A stretch of 64,000 bases of DNA from Tardiphaga sp. P9-11 (GCF_008329525.1 NZ_NPKQ01000001.1:1240001-1304000), one strand, 5' to 3'. Shown: positions 34,547 to 47,191, counted from the stretch's first letter. Notes: generated by a model not told the origin, from the letters alone. A program made the numbers and translations.

Positions 34547-35479
34547 ATGGACTCCCTGCCTCCGCACATGCGCCCGGAACGTTCGTTCCAGGGCTTCATT
34601 CTCGCTCTGCAGCGGTTTTGGGCCGAGCAGGGCTGCGTGATCCTGCAGCCCTACGACATGGAAATGGGCGCCGGTACCTTCCATCCCGCGACGACCTTGC
34701 GCGCGCTGGGGCCTAAGCCCTGGAAGGCCGCCTATGTGCAGCCGTCGCGCCGGCCGAAGGATGGCCGCTACGGCGAGAACCCGAACCGGCTGCAGCATTA
34801 TTACCAGTTCCAGGTGATTATGAAGCCGTCCCCGCCGAACCTGCAGGATCTTTACCTGCAGTCGCTGAAAGCCATCGGCATCGACACCGCCTTGCATGAC
34901 GTGCGCTTCGTCGAGGACGACTGGGAAAGTCCGACGCTGGGTGCCTGGGGCCTTGGCTGGGAATGCTGGTGCGACGGCATGGAAGTCAGCCAGTTCACCT
35001 ACTTCCAGCAGGTCGCCGGCGTCGAATGCGCGCCGGTCGCCGGCGAGCTCACTTACGGTCTCGAACGCCTCGCAATGTATGTGCAGGGCGTCGATCGCGT
35101 GTACGATCTCAACTTCAACGGCCGTGACGGCGCCGACAAGGTGACCTATGGCGACGTCTTCCTGCAGGCCGAGCAGGAATATTCGCGGCACAATTTCGAA
35201 CATGCCGACACCGCGATGCTGTTCGAGCAGTTCAAGATGGCTGAGGCCGCCTGCAGGAAGTATCTCGACGCCGGCTGGAAGGGCGGCAAGCGCGAAGAAC
35301 ATCTGATGGCGCTGCCAGCCTATGACCAGTGCATCAAGGCCAGCCATGTTTTCAATCTGCTCGATGCGCGCGGCGTGATCTCGGTCACCGAACGCCAGAG
35401 CTACATCATGCGCGTTCGTGAGCTGGCCAAGGCCTGCGGCGAAGCGTGGGTGCATACCGAAGCCGGAAGTGCTGCCTGA
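34547..35479 (+). CDS. glyQ: Glycyl-tRNA synthetase alpha subunit
   Basis: ATG 34547 ([19 protein letters not shown]) gives 310 residues; the frame is open upstream to 34406 without a good start. [37 protein letters not shown] is diagnostic of the bacterial alpha2beta2 GlyRS alpha chain, which holds the class II aminoacylation core. Its stop overlaps the glyS start (TGATG), so the subunits are translationally coupled. Confidence 0.96.
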   Translation: MDSLPPHMRPERSFQGFILALQRFWAEQGCVILQPYDMEMGAGTFHPATTLRALGPKPWKAAYVQPSRRPKDGRYGENPNRLQHYYQFQVIMKPSPPNLQDLYLQSLKAIGIDTALHDVRFVEDDWESPTLGAWGLGWECWCDGMEVSQFTYFQQVAGVECAPVAGELTYGLERLAMYVQGVDRVYDLNFNGRDGADKVTYGDVFLQAEQEYSRHNFEHADTAMLFEQFKMAEAACRKYLDAGWKGGKREEHLMALPAYDQCIKASHVFNLLDARGVISVTERQSYIMRVRELAKACGEAWVHTEAGSAA

Positions 35480-37569
35480 TGCCCGATCTCCTTCTCGAAC
35501 TGTTCTCCGAAGAAATCCCCGCCCGCATGCAGGCCAAGGCGGCGGAAGACCTGCGCCGCATGGTCACTGATCGTCTGGTCGCCGAAGGCCTTGTCTATGA
35601 AGGCGCCAAGGCCTTCGCGACGCCGCGTCGTCTGACGCTGACGGTGCATGGCATTCCGGCGCGCCAGTCGGACCTCAAGCAGGAGCGCAAGGGACCGCGC
35701 GTCGGTGGCGCCGAAGCCGCGATCCAGGGCTTTCTTAAAGCGACCGGCCTCGCTTCGCTGGATGAAGCCAAGATCCAGCGCGATCCCAAAGGCGATTTCT
35801 ACATCGCGTTGACGGAGAAGCCGGGCAAGCCGACGGTCGATGTGCTAGCCGAAATCCTGCCGATCATCATCCGCACTTTCCCTTGGCCGAAGCAGATGCG
35901 CTGGGGCGCGGCTTCCGCGAAATCAAGTGCGCTGACCTGGGTGCGTCCGCTGCATTCCATCGTCGCGACCTTCGGCATCGAGACCGAAGAACCGGAAGTG
36001 GTGCAGTTCGACCTCAGCGGCGTCAGCGTCGGCCAGACCACTTACGGCCATCGCTTCCTTGCGCCCGATGCGATCCAGGTACGTCGCTTCGATGACTACG
36101 TGGCGAAGCTGCAGGTCGCCAAGGTCGTGCTCGATCCCGAGCGCCGCAAGGAGATCATCCTGGCCGATGCGCGGCAGCTGACGTTCGCGCAGGGCTATGA
36201 GCTGGTCGAAGACCCCGCGCTACTCGACGAAGTGTCTGGTCTGGTCGAATGGCCGGTGGTGCTGATGGGCTCGTTCGACCAAGAGTTTCTGTCGATCCCG
36301 GACGAGGTGATCCGCGCCACCATTCGCGCCAATCAGAAATGTTTCGTGGTGCGCGATCCCAAGACCGGGAAGCTCACCAACAAGTTCGTCATCACGGCCA
36401 ATATCGAAGCCAGCGACGGCGGCACGGCGATTATCGCCGGCAACGAGCGTGTCATCCGCGCGCGCCTGTCGGACGCGAAGTTCTTCTACGAGACGGATCT
36501 GAAGACGAAGCTGGAAGCCCGGCTGCCGAAATTCGAGCAGATCGTGTTTCACGAGAAGCTTGGGACGCAGGCCGCGCGTATCGCGCGCATCGAAAAGCTC
36601 GCTGCCGAGATCGCGCCACTGGTCGGCGCCGATCCGGCAAAGACCAAGCGTGCGGCGCAGCTCGCGAAGACCGATCTGCTCACCGAAGTGGTCGGCGAGT
36701 TTCCAGAGTTGCAGGGCCTGATGGGCAAGTATTACGCGCTAGCGCAAGGCGAAGACGCCGCCGTCGCTGCTGCATCCGAGGATCACTACAAGCCACAGGG
36801 GCCGACCGATCGCGTGCCGGGTGATCTCGTCAGTGTCGCCGTGGCGCTAGCGGACAAGCTCGATACGCTGGTGGGTTTCTGGGCGATCGACGAAAAGCCG
36901 ACGGGATCGAAGGACCCGTTCGCATTGCGTCGTGCGGCGCTCGGTGTGATCCGTCTGATCATCGAAAACAATCTGCGCCTCAAGCTGAAGTCTGTCGCGT
37001 TGTCTCATGCATCGACGATGACCAGCTATGACGAGGGCAAACCGGCCGACCTGCTCGCCTTCTTCGCCGACCGCCTCAAAGGTCAGCTCCGCGATCAGGG
37101 CGCCCGTCATGATCTCGTGGATGCGGTGTTTGCGCTCGGCGGTCAGGACGATCTCCTGATGGTCGTTCGCCGCGTCGAGGCGCTCGGCAAGTTTCTCGAC
37201 AGCGACGACGGCAAGAATCTGCTGGCCGGCACCAAGCGTGCCAACAATATTCTCGCCATCGAGGAGAAGAAGGACAAACGCAAGTTCGACGGCGCGCCTG
37301 ATGCTGCGTTGTTCAAGCTCGATGAAGAAAAGGCACTGGCCAAGGCGATTGCCGAGGTCGGCCCGGAAGCGAGCGCGGCTGTCGCCAAGGAAGACTTCGC
37401 CAGCGCGATGACGGCCATGGCCAAGCTGCGGCCGGCGGTGGATGCGTTCTTCGACAAGGTGAAGGTCAATGACGACGACGCGGCGGTCCGCGAAAACCGT
37501 CTGAAGCTGCTGAACGAGATCCGCGCGGCAACGCGTGCGGTGGCGGATTTTTCGAAGATCCAGGATTGA
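35479..37569 (+). CDS. glyS: Glycyl-tRNA synthetase beta subunit
   Basis: ATG 35479 within TGATG gives 696 residues beginning [18 protein letters not shown], the universal GlyS opening. The beta subunit binds tRNA-Gly and completes the alpha2beta2 enzyme. An HD-like and DALR-type anticodon-binding region follows at the C-terminus ([24 protein letters not shown]). Typical length. Confidence 0.96.
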   Translation: MPDLLLELFSEEIPARMQAKAAEDLRRMVTDRLVAEGLVYEGAKAFATPRRLTLTVHGIPARQSDLKQERKGPRVGGAEAAIQGFLKATGLASLDEAKIQRDPKGDFYIALTEKPGKPTVDVLAEILPIIIRTFPWPKQMRWGAASAKSSALTWVRPLHSIVATFGIETEEPEVVQFDLSGVSVGQTTYGHRFLAPDAIQVRRFDDYVAKLQVAKVVLDPERRKEIILADARQLTFAQGYELVEDPALLDEVSGLVEWPVVLMGSFDQEFLSIPDEVIRATIRANQKCFVVRDPKTGKLTNKFVITANIEASDGGTAIIAGNERVIRARLSDAKFFYETDLKTKLEARLPKFEQIVFHEKLGTQAARIARIEKLAAEIAPLVGADPAKTKRAAQLAKTDLLTEVVGEFPELQGLMGKYYALAQGEDAAVAAASEDHYKPQGPTDRVPGDLVSVAVALADKLDTLVGFWAIDEKPTGSKDPFALRRAALGVIRLIIENNLRLKLKSVALSHASTMTSYDEGKPADLLAFFADRLKGQLRDQGARHDLVDAVFALGGQDDLLMVVRRVEALGKFLDSDDGKNLLAGTKRANNILAIEEKKDKRKFDGAPDAALFKLDEEKALAKAIAEVGPEASAAVAKEDFASAMTAMAKLRPAVDAFFDKVKVNDDDAAVRENRLKLLNEIRAATRAVADFSKIQD

Positions 37570-37570
37570 C

Positions 37571-37600
37571 GATTAGGCGCGCGCGTGTGCGCCCCTAATC
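37571..37600 (+). terminator. Hairpin downstream of glyS
   Basis: GATTAGG (37571-37577) pairs with CCTAATC (37594-37600), with a GC-rich inner part, 2 nt after the glyS stop. It abuts a palindromic repeat element. There is no T-tract. Confidence 0.45.
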
Positions 37601-37723
37601 GTCATCCCGGGGCGGCCGCAGCGGCGAAGCCGCGGAGGTCGAACCCGGGATCCCGATATGTTTTGAACACTTCGGGATTCCGGGCTCTCGTTCTCAGATG
37701 CTGAGATCGCGCCCCGGAATGAC
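37601..37723. repeat. Long palindromic GTCAT...ATGAC intergenic element
   Basis: GTCATCCCGGGGC (37601-37613) and GCCCCGGAATGAC (37711-37723) are near-perfect inverted ends. Inside are nested dyads: CCGC-A-GCGGC/GCCGC-GG, ACCCGGGATCCCGA with TCGGGATTCCGGGCT, and CTCAGATGCTGAG. Such 100-130 bp elements are scattered in Bradyrhizobiaceae intergenic DNA. A shorter relative is at 25430-25482 and a one-ended remnant at about 62247. Confidence 0.7.
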
Positions 37724-37806
37724 GAGCTTGATTGAGGCGGACGCCAGGCATCGCGCACAAGCCCCCCACGATATTTCCAGCAATCTCCCGAAACATTTAC
37801 CTTCCC

Positions 37807-37821
37807 TTAACCACAACTTGA
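37807..37821 (+). promoter_or_regulatory. CtrA-like site (TTAA-N7-TTGA) upstream of 37881 gene
   Basis: TTAACCACAACTTGA matches the alphaproteobacterial CtrA motif TTAA-N7-TTAA with one mismatch, 60 bp before the start codon. A perfect dyad ACGGTT-TCTT-AACCGT lies at 37839-37854 between site and gene. This suggests cell-cycle or motility-linked control of the gene. Confidence 0.4.
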
Positions 37822-37880
37822 AATGGTCCGGTCCTGTAACGGTTTCTTAACCGTCGCTCCAAGCGCGGACAGGACTGCCC

Positions 37881-38981
37881 ATGACTTCGGTCAATACCGG
37901 CCTCAATCCCTATGCCAATTACGGCTCCGCCTATGCGCGTGCTGCCGCCACGGCGCCGCCGTCGCTGGCCAATGCGCTGAATGCCAATGAGAGCGCATCC
38001 TCGTATTCATCCGACGCGGCGACAAATCTAACGCTGTCGGATGCGGCCCGGGCGAAGCTTGCGAGCTCAGGCCCGGACAAGGATATCGCGACTGTTGTCA
38101 CTGACCTCAGGGCAAAGCTGGCGGGTCTCTATGTTGCTGCGAAAGCAACTGGGCCGCTGGATGCCAATGGCAAGCTGACCATCGATCTCTCGACGCTGGA
38201 TCGCCGTTCGCTCTATGCCATGGCCACCAACAATGGCGGCACCTTCACTGCCGACGAACAGAGCGTCGCCAAGACCGAGCTCGGTAATCGCCTCAATGCG
38301 GCGCTTGCGCCTGCAGCCGGCACGGCCAAGCTTACAGGCGATTTCAGTGGCATCTACAAGGCCGCGCTGGACTATCTCGATGCCGCCGGCAGCGAAGAAA
38401 AGGCGACGGCCACATGGTCCGCGCAGCGCGAGGCCGTGCTGAAGGGCATTCAGGCGACGCAGCAGACGCCGACCAAGGCGCCGTCAGGCATCGTCAACGA
38501 TCCCGTCGCGGCCTATCTCGCGCAGCCCGATACGACCACGCCCGTGCAGGATATTGCGACGGTGGCAAAAAGCGTGCGCGCGGCGCTGGACGCGCAGGCC
38601 AAGGCGGCGCTCGAGTCGGGCAAGGGCGAACTCGTTTACGACAGCCGCCGTAAGACCGGCCAGCTTGCGGATTTCTCCGCCGTCGACAATCGTTCGCTCT
38701 CGGCGATCTCGCTCAATCAGAACGGTTTGTTCTCGAAGGAAGAGAGCTTCGCCGCCAAGCAGGTGCTCGATTCACGTAATCGCACCAGCATTCTCGAGGC
38801 ATTACAGGCAAGCCAGAAAAGCGGCGATCCCACCCAGTTCAGTCTCGGCATTCTCAACACCTATTCGGCGATGAGCGACGAGGAACGCACTGCGTCGAAC
38901 TGGACGCCAAGCTTCCGCGATAACGCGGTCGCGAGCTACAAGTCGACCAACCACATCCTGTCGCTGCTGAAGAGCTCGTAG
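37881..38981 (+). CDS. Hypothetical protein with internal ~125-residue duplication
   Basis: 366 residues, no signal peptide or membrane segment. After a Ser/Ala-rich N-terminus with TLSDAARAKLA, two long homologous units are visible. Unit 1 (about 68-190) has DIATVVTDLRAKL, DLSTLDRRSLYAMA and ATATWSAQREAVL. Unit 2 (about 224-353) has DIATVAKSVRAAL, DFSAVDNRSLSAIS and TASNWTPSFRDNAV in the same order. I do not recognise the family. The LTLSDAA opening recurs in flagellar or type-III-associated alphaproteobacterial proteins, and a CtrA-like site is upstream, but the function is unknown. Confidence 0.75.
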   Translation: MTSVNTGLNPYANYGSAYARAAATAPPSLANALNANESASSYSSDAATNLTLSDAARAKLASSGPDKDIATVVTDLRAKLAGLYVAAKATGPLDANGKLTIDLSTLDRRSLYAMATNNGGTFTADEQSVAKTELGNRLNAALAPAAGTAKLTGDFSGIYKAALDYLDAAGSEEKATATWSAQREAVLKGIQATQQTPTKAPSGIVNDPVAAYLAQPDTTTPVQDIATVAKSVRAALDAQAKAALESGKGELVYDSRRKTGQLADFSAVDNRSLSAISLNQNGLFSKEESFAAKQVLDSRNRTSILEALQASQKSGDPTQFSLGILNTYSAMSDEERTASNWTPSFRDNAVASYKSTNHILSLLKSS

Positions 38982-38997
38982 TCGCGCGCAAATAAAA

Positions 38998-39034
38998 AAG
39001 CCCCGCCCGGCGGGGGATAACCGGGGCGGGGCTT
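38998..39034. terminator. Strong bidirectional terminator
   Basis: AAGCCCCGCCC (38998-39008) pairs perfectly with GGGCGGGGCTT (39024-39034). Read on the minus strand the stem is followed by TTTTTTATT, so it is an efficient terminator for the DUF1236 gene; on the plus strand the tail (CTTCGCC) is weaker but can end the 37881 gene. Confidence 0.8.
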
Positions 39035-39088
39035 CTTCGCCCGGTCGCCATTCGCGGCGCCCGAACGAATCTTCTTCAACGTGACGGT

Positions 39089-39454
39089 CTAGTCGATGAC
39101 CTGCACGATGCGGCGCGAGCGCGGCTCCACCAGCACGGTCTGACCATTCACCACCGTGTAGCGATACGGCGTCGTCGCGACGGTCTGCGGCACGTCGTAA
39201 TAGGTCACGCCGGCTTCCGGCAGCGTGGTGCCGACCACGATGCGATCGGGCACGGTGAAGGTCGGCACGCGTTCGCGCACCACATATTCACGGAATGCCG
39301 GGCGTTCCTGCACGGTGATGCCATCCGGATCGTTGTTATCAAGGATCACGCGATCGCCGCCCGATACACCGACGGTGACGCCCTGTGCCTGCACGGCCAG
39401 TGGCGCGCCGAGCGCACCGACAAGAGCCGCCGCTGCAATGAGTTTGTTACGCAT
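39089..39454 (-). CDS. Secreted DUF1236 domain protein
   Basis: ATG 39454, preceded by GAAGGAGAAC, gives 121 residues; the frame upstream to 39505 is not needed. A Sec signal (MRNKLIAAAALVGALGAPLAVQA) is followed by periplasmic sequence with the DUF1236 pattern (TYYDVPQTVATTPYRYTVVNGQTVLVEPRSRRIVQVI). Alphaproteobacterial DUF1236 proteins are abundant, small and of unknown function; many are stress-inducible. Confidence 0.85.
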   Translation of the reverse strand: MRNKLIAAAALVGALGAPLAVQAQGVTVGVSGGDRVILDNNDPDGITVQERPAFREYVVRERVPTFTVPDRIVVGTTLPEAGVTYYDVPQTVATTPYRYTVVNGQTVLVEPRSRRIVQVID

Positions 39455-39700
39455 GGTGTTCTCCTTCGTGAACGATGTCCGGCTTGCCGCGCCGGTCTGT
39501 GCCATCCAGCCTGGTTTGATTTATTCACCGTCCGCCAATGCATGCCGCCAGCGATCGTTCCGGAATTTTCCACGCGCAATTGCTGGTTTTTGATGCACTG
39601 CAGGCAGGTATGCGGGAACCCATTGATGGGCAGGGCGTCTTTATGCTGCTAAATCCCGCGGCGCATCGCACCCGAATCGATTCCCTCACGGAGACACTCC

Positions 39701-39859
39701 ATGGTCATCACGGCAGCTCATATCCAGCCGATCGTCGCGCTCATCGCTGGCGTTCTGATTTTGATCATGCCGCGATTTCTGAATCTGGTGGTGGCGATTT
39801 ATCTGATCTTCATCGGACTGGCCGGACTCGGCGTCTTCAAGCTGCTCAAAATCGGCTAA
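39701..39859 (+). CDS. DUF3096 small membrane protein
   Basis: A 52-codon ORF from ATG 39701, with ACGGAG 7 nt upstream: MVITAAHIQPIVALIAGVLI then LIMPRFLNLVVAIYLIFIGL and AGLGVFKLLKIG. Two membrane helices separated by a PRFLN turn are exactly the DUF3096 layout. Function unknown. Confidence 0.85.
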   Translation: MVITAAHIQPIVALIAGVLILIMPRFLNLVVAIYLIFIGLAGLGVFKLLKIG

Positions 39860-39977
39860 ATTTCGACACGGCTATTACCTACACGGGTACCTCCGGGCTG
39901 CTTGCGCCACGTCCCTGAAACGTGGTGTAACGCGGCACATTTCCCTGTCGTTTCCTCTCGCGGATTGATTGAGAACC

Positions 39978-42938
<2,961 letters not shown>

Positions 42939-42963
42939 GTGCTTTTCGATTTCATGATCTGAA

Positions 42964-42997
42964 AAATGGCCGGGGAGTTCCCCGGCCATTTCTTTTG
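42964..42997 (+). terminator. Rho-independent terminator of ppdK
   Basis: AAATGGCCGGGG (42964-42975) pairs perfectly with CCCCGGCCATTT (42980-42991), loop AGTT, followed by TCTTTT. It lies 26 nt past the ppdK stop. Confidence 0.9.
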
Positions 42998-43015
42998 GCT
43001 ACGTCATCCTCTGTA

Positions 43016-43040
43016 GTCGTCCCCGCCTTCGCGGGGGCGA
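43016..43040. repeat. GC-rich hairpin repeat (GTCGTCCCCGC...GCGGGGGCGAC)
   Basis: A near-perfect dyad around CTTC, the short palindrome very common between alphaproteobacterial genes. It is surrounded by GTCATCC and is not tied to any gene. Confidence 0.5.
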
Positions 43041-43245
43041 CACGGAGTGTATGTCGCACTCAGCGCCATGGAACTCGCAAACATTTTCAGGCTTACGCGA
43101 ATTTCTCTTCATCATCTTTGTCAACGCGATGTTTACTACTTTTGTGGAGCCCCGGTTTACCAAGGCTTTCGAATGATTTCGCACTGCGTTCGTACAGCTT
43201 GCGTGTGGCGTTTGCGCATCGCCGATTAACTCCGCGGCAACTTTG

Positions 43246-43263
43246 ATTTCGTACTAACGAAAT
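43246..43263. promoter_or_regulatory. 18-bp palindrome upstream of cell-wall hydrolase
   Basis: ATTTCGT-ACTA-ACGAAAT is a perfect 7-4-7 dyad 74 bp before the likely start. The sequence around it (43100-43320) is AT-richer than average and holds the promoter; the dyad is a likely regulator site of unknown protein. Confidence 0.4.
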
Positions 43264-43337
43264 AGATCGAAATGTACGGATGTGCTGATTAGTGCCGTAC
43301 AGGACGATGCTGGTGTAAGCGTTGCGTGAGCGTATCG

Positions 43338-44729
43338 ATGTTAGTACTGCGTAACCGGCCGAAGGGCGCGCGTGGCGCGTTCTTCGGCTTCGGTCTTTGC
43401 GTCTTCGCATTGGCCCCGACAGAATCTGGCTATCAGGACATCGCCTCGCTGCTGGCTCGCCAGCCGGGCGTGACCGAACGCTGGCAGAAGCGCGTCTTCG
43501 CGCCCGCCGTCCGCTCCATCCAGGTTGCGACGTTCTCATTCGGCCGCCCGATCGGCACCGCCTCGATCAATCCGACCTTGCAACTCGCCAGCCTCGACAA
43601 CTCCGGCATCGACATTACCGGTGCACTGACCCGTAATCCGCTGGCGCAGCCGCCGCGCCGCTATGAAACCGCCGATTTTCCGAAAGTGGATCGCTCGCTG
43701 AAAGGCGATCGCCTGGCCATGCGTGCGCCCGAGCCCGTGACGCCCGATGAGCCGGCAAAGCAGGACTCATTCGACGACAACAGATCGGTGATGGGCGCGA
43801 AGACCGTCGATGCGCTGCCATCCGCGCAGCATGCGCCCCTCGATCCCGAGCTGGATGAAGCGCTGCGTGCCCCGCCGCTTGCGCAATACGACGCATCGCA
43901 GCCCGTGCAGCCCACCGAGGACGCCAAGACCGATGCAGCAGTAATCCCCGTGGAGCCGGCACCGGCCAAGGACGGCTTCTCGGTGAAGACCGCCAGCCTG
44001 TTTTTTGGCAGCTCGTCGCTCGGCGCATCCGTCGAGACGATGGAGCGCTGGCAGCCCGGCGAAGAGCCGACCATCGTGATGCCGGGCTTGAGCGTCGATC
44101 CTGACATGAAGGCCACGGCAGCCTTGCCGAAGGCCGCGATCAGCCCGAGTGATGGCGGCGAAAGCGTTGCCGGCAAGGGCGAGGTCAACAGCGCCAATCA
44201 GCGTGTGAAGACGCCGGCCGAACGCATGGGCCTGACCGAGCAGACCCGCGGCAAGCAGGAAAAATGCCTGACGGAAGCCGTCTATTTCGAGGCTCGCGGT
44301 GAAGCGGTGCGCGGCCAGATGGCGGTGGCGCAGGTGGTGATGAACCGCGTGTTCTCGGGCTTCTATCCGACGACTGTTTGCGGCGTCGTCTATCAGAACA
44401 AGCATCGCCGCCTGGCCTGCCAGTTCACCTTCGCCTGTGACGGCATTCCCGACGTGGTGAAAGAGCCTGATATGTGGGAGCGCGCCCGCAAGATCGCGAA
44501 GGCGACGCTCGACGGCCGGATCTGGCTTCCGGAAGTCGCGAAGTCCACGCATTACCATGCCTATTGGGTGCACCCATCCTGGGTTCGCGAAATGAAGAAG
44601 ATGTACAAGACCGGTGTGCATTCCTTCTATCGGCCGCGCGCCTGGGGCGACGGCAGCGAGGCGCCGACCTGGGGCACAGCGGCACAGACGGCGGAAATTT
44701 CCGCCAAACTCTCCGAGATCAAGCCGTAG
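43338..44729 (+). CDS. SleB-type cell wall hydrolase
   Basis: ATG 43338 is used; GTG 43326 is a close alternative. 463 residues. An N-terminal membrane anchor or signal (FFGFGLCVFALAP) leads to a long, Pro/Ala/Asp-rich low-complexity middle (~130-290). The hydrolase_2 domain follows: KCLTEAVYFEARGEAVRGQMAVAQVVMNRV, with catalytic Glu in YFEARGE, then CGVVYQN and a THYHAYWVHPSW block. It probably cleaves peptidoglycan in the periplasm during growth or envelope remodelling. Confidence 0.9.
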   Translation: MLVLRNRPKGARGAFFGFGLCVFALAPTESGYQDIASLLARQPGVTERWQKRVFAPAVRSIQVATFSFGRPIGTASINPTLQLASLDNSGIDITGALTRNPLAQPPRRYETADFPKVDRSLKGDRLAMRAPEPVTPDEPAKQDSFDDNRSVMGAKTVDALPSAQHAPLDPELDEALRAPPLAQYDASQPVQPTEDAKTDAAVIPVEPAPAKDGFSVKTASLFFGSSSLGASVETMERWQPGEEPTIVMPGLSVDPDMKATAALPKAAISPSDGGESVAGKGEVNSANQRVKTPAERMGLTEQTRGKQEKCLTEAVYFEARGEAVRGQMAVAQVVMNRVFSGFYPTTVCGVVYQNKHRRLACQFTFACDGIPDVVKEPDMWERARKIAKATLDGRIWLPEVAKSTHYHAYWVHPSWVREMKKMYKTGVHSFYRPRAWGDGSEAPTWGTAAQTAEISAKLSEIKP

Positions 44730-44758
44730 CAGCCGCGACTTTACCTCCGAGCCTGCCC

Positions 44759-44789
44759 AGAGCGATGCCATGCCCGGCATCGCTCTTTC
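44759..44789 (+). terminator. Terminator after cell wall hydrolase gene
   Basis: AGAGCGATGCC (44759-44769) pairs perfectly with GGCATCGCTCT (44776-44786), followed by TTCC. It lies 29 nt after the stop. Confidence 0.65.
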
Positions 44790-44995
44790 CATTCCGGATT
44801 CCGCAAAATGTCATCCCGGCTCTGGGCTGCGATGATGTCTGCGTGGCCCTGCATTCCAGCAATGCATTCCCCGAAATCCCGATCATCCCCATTGGGATTT
44901 ACATGCGAATGCATTAATCTCTCCTGCAATTCAGCCCGGGCCTGCGCTCTTGGGCTGGCTGAAATTTCAATCCGAATTTGATCCGGGGAAACGAC

Positions 44996-46246
44996 ATGGC
45001 GGCAATTGACGGCGCGACGCGCCCGGCATCGGGTTTTGGCTGGCGTACGCCGCTGGTGATCATCATTTGCGGATCGCTGATCGGCATGCTGACCTTCGGC
45101 CCACGTTCCAGCGTCGGCTTCTTCATGCAGCCTTTCAGCCAGGAGTTCGGCTGGGGCCGTGACGTTTTCGCGCTCGCCTTCGCCGTGCAAAACCTGCTCT
45201 GGGGCATCGGCCAGCCTTTCGCCGGCGCCGTCGCCGACAAGTTCGGCAGCGTGCGCGTGATCTGCGTCGGCGCCTTCCTCTATGCGGCTGGTTTGCTGAT
45301 GATGCGCTACTCCTCGACCCCGCTCGAGCTGAATATCAGCGCCGGACTGCTGGTCGGTTTTGGCTTGTCGGGTTGCTCGTTCAATCTGGTGCTGTCTGCC
45401 TTCGGCAAGCTGATGCCGCCGGAATGGCGCGGCATCGCGCTCGGCGCCGGCACAGCCGCGGGCTCATTCGGCCAGTTCATCTTTGCGCCCTTCACCGTGG
45501 CAATGATCGACAACACCGGCTGGCAGGCAACGCTCACCGTGTTTGCGGTGCTGATGTTGCTGGTGATCCCGTTGTCGCTTGCCCTGGCGACTCCGACCGC
45601 CACGACATCCGCCGACGCGCCGGTAGCGCAGAAGCAGTCGTTCAAGAGCGCACTCACGGAAGCCTTTGGCCATCGCTCCTATGTGCTGCTAGTGCTGGGC
45701 TTCTTCACCTGTGGCTTCCAGCTTGCTTTCATCACCATGCATCTGCCGGCCTATCTGGTCGATCGCGGCTTGCCGGCGGCTGTTGGCGGCTGGGTGATCG
45801 CCATCATCGGCCTGTTCAACATCATCGGCTCGCTGACGGTGGGCTATGTGCAGGGCAAACTGCCGAAGCGCTATATCCTGTCCTTCATCTATTTTACCCG
45901 CGCGCTGGCGACCGTGGCCTTCATCATGCTGCCGCTGACCACCACCTCGGCGCTCGTCTTCGGCGCCATCAGCGGCCTTGCGTGGCTCTCCACCGTACCG
46001 CCGACATCGAGCCTGGTGTCGCTGATGTTCGGCACGCGCTGGCTGGCAACGCTCTATGGCTTCGCCTTCTTCAGCCATCAGGTCGGTGGCTTCCTCGGCG
46101 CGTGGCTGGGCGGTGTCGTGTTCGACAAGTTCGGCTCCTACACACCGGTGTGGTGGCTGTCGGTGCTGTTCGGCGTGTTGTCGGCGCTGATCAACCTGCC
46201 GATCGTGGAAGAGCCGGTGAAGCGTCCGATGGCGCAGCCGGCATGA
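44996..46246 (+). CDS. MFS transporter
   Basis: ATG 44996 (GGGGA 6 nt upstream) gives 416 residues with ~12 membrane helices. GPRSSVGFFMQPFSQEFGWGRDVFALAFAVQNLLWGIGQPFAGAVADKFG matches the MFS group near the monocarboxylate/oxalate-formate carriers. A second half with GFFTCGFQLAF and LSTVPPTSSLVSLMFG agrees. No neighbour indicates the substrate. A terminator-like hairpin and then the FMN riboswitch follow. Confidence 0.88.
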   Translation: MAAIDGATRPASGFGWRTPLVIIICGSLIGMLTFGPRSSVGFFMQPFSQEFGWGRDVFALAFAVQNLLWGIGQPFAGAVADKFGSVRVICVGAFLYAAGLLMMRYSSTPLELNISAGLLVGFGLSGCSFNLVLSAFGKLMPPEWRGIALGAGTAAGSFGQFIFAPFTVAMIDNTGWQATLTVFAVLMLLVIPLSLALATPTATTSADAPVAQKQSFKSALTEAFGHRSYVLLVLGFFTCGFQLAFITMHLPAYLVDRGLPAAVGGWVIAIIGLFNIIGSLTVGYVQGKLPKRYILSFIYFTRALATVAFIMLPLTTTSALVFGAISGLAWLSTVPPTSSLVSLMFGTRWLATLYGFAFFSHQVGGFLGAWLGGVVFDKFGSYTPVWWLSVLFGVLSALINLPIVEEPVKRPMAQPA

Positions 46247-46290
46247 GCCTGTTGTTGACTCGCTGATCTCCAGCGATAAAAATTGATATC

Positions 46291-46312
46291 GGCCGTCCCA
46301 GTCGGGGCGGCC
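46291..46312 (+). terminator. Terminator-like hairpin between MFS gene and riboswitch
   Basis: GGCCG-CCC and GGG-CGGCC form a stem with AGTC loop, followed by TTCGTT. It separates the MFS transcript from the riboswitch. Confidence 0.5.
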
Positions 46313-46465
46313 TTCGTTCTCAGGGCGGGGTGAAAATCCCCACCGGCGGTAACTGTGCGAAAGTGCAGAAGCCCGCGAGCGCCTGCTGGATCGCTCCAGC
46401 AGGGTCAGCAGATCCGGTGCGATGCCGGAGCCGACGGTCATAGTCCGGATGAAAGAGAACGGGTA
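46313..46465 (+). promoter_or_regulatory. FMN riboswitch (RFN element)
   Basis: All conserved RFN blocks are present in order: TTCTCAGGGCGGGGTGAAA, then TCCCCACCGGCGGTAA, AGCCCGCGAGCG, a variable hairpin (CTGCTGG...CCAGCAG), GTCAGCAGATCCGGTG, GCCGGAGCCGACGGTCA, and TAGTCCGGATGAAAGAGAA. It binds FMN and represses the downstream riboflavin gene when FMN is plentiful. It lies 81 bp before the ribH2 ATG, with no strong terminator in between, so control is probably at translation initiation or premature termination in the intervening CCGC/GCGG hairpin. Confidence 0.95.
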
Positions 46466-46545
46466 TGCGCAGGGTCACCGCCTCAAGCGGATGCTCGGCG
46501 TGTGACCGTACGTCCTGATTCTGGTCTCAAACCGCGAGAGCATCC

Positions 46546-47055
46546 ATGAATCAGCCTGTGATGAACTTCAAAGCTTCCTCTTCCCTCAACTCTGCACCAG
46601 CGACCGGGCGCATCGCCTTCATCCAGTCGTGCTGGCATAAGGACATCGTCGATCAATGCCGTGTCGGTTTTGTCGCCGAACTTGCGCGGCGTGGTGTGCC
46701 CGATAGCCAGATCGATGTCTTCGAAGTGCCCGGCGCCTTCGAAATTCCGTTGCAGGCCAAATTGCTGGCGCGCACTGGGCGCTATGTCGCGATCGTCGCG
46801 ACCGGTCTCATTGTGGACGGTGGCATTTATCGCCATGAATTCGTCTCTGAGGCCGTGATCAACGGTTTGATGCGGGTGCAGCTCGACAGCGATGTGCCGG
46901 TGATCTCGGCGGTGCTGACGCCGCAGCATTTCCATGAACATGCCGAGCATGTCAGATTCTTCCGCGAGCATTTCGTCGTGAAGGGCACCGAGGCGGCAAC
47001 GGCCTGTGCGGCCACCATCGCCAATATCGCGGCGACCCGGCAACTGGCCGCCTGA
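46546..47055 (+). CDS. ribH: 6,7-dimethyl-8-ribityllumazine synthase, type II (RibH2)
   Basis: 169 residues. [40 protein letters not shown] and [46 protein letters not shown] follow the RibH2 pattern, with the type II feature of IYRHEF and TPQHFH instead of the RibH1 GETTHF/VLT..N versions. It condenses 5-amino-6-ribitylamino-uracil with 3,4-dihydroxybutanone phosphate, the penultimate riboflavin step. Rhizobia often carry two lumazine synthases, of which RibH2 is the riboswitch-controlled one, as here. Confidence 0.95.
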   Translation: MNQPVMNFKASSSLNSAPATGRIAFIQSCWHKDIVDQCRVGFVAELARRGVPDSQIDVFEVPGAFEIPLQAKLLARTGRYVAIVATGLIVDGGIYRHEFVSEAVINGLMRVQLDSDVPVISAVLTPQHFHEHAEHVRFFREHFVVKGTEAATACAATIANIAATRQLAA

Positions 47056-47191
47056 TCGCCGTAATTATCGCGTCATACCGCTAAGGCCGGGCAGGGCTGC
47101 AGAGCTCCTGACCGGCTGGCGCGGGTGGCGTTTCGCGCCATGGCGCGGCATAATTCGGCAGCAGAAATCACAAGTAAAATTCGGGAGTGGC

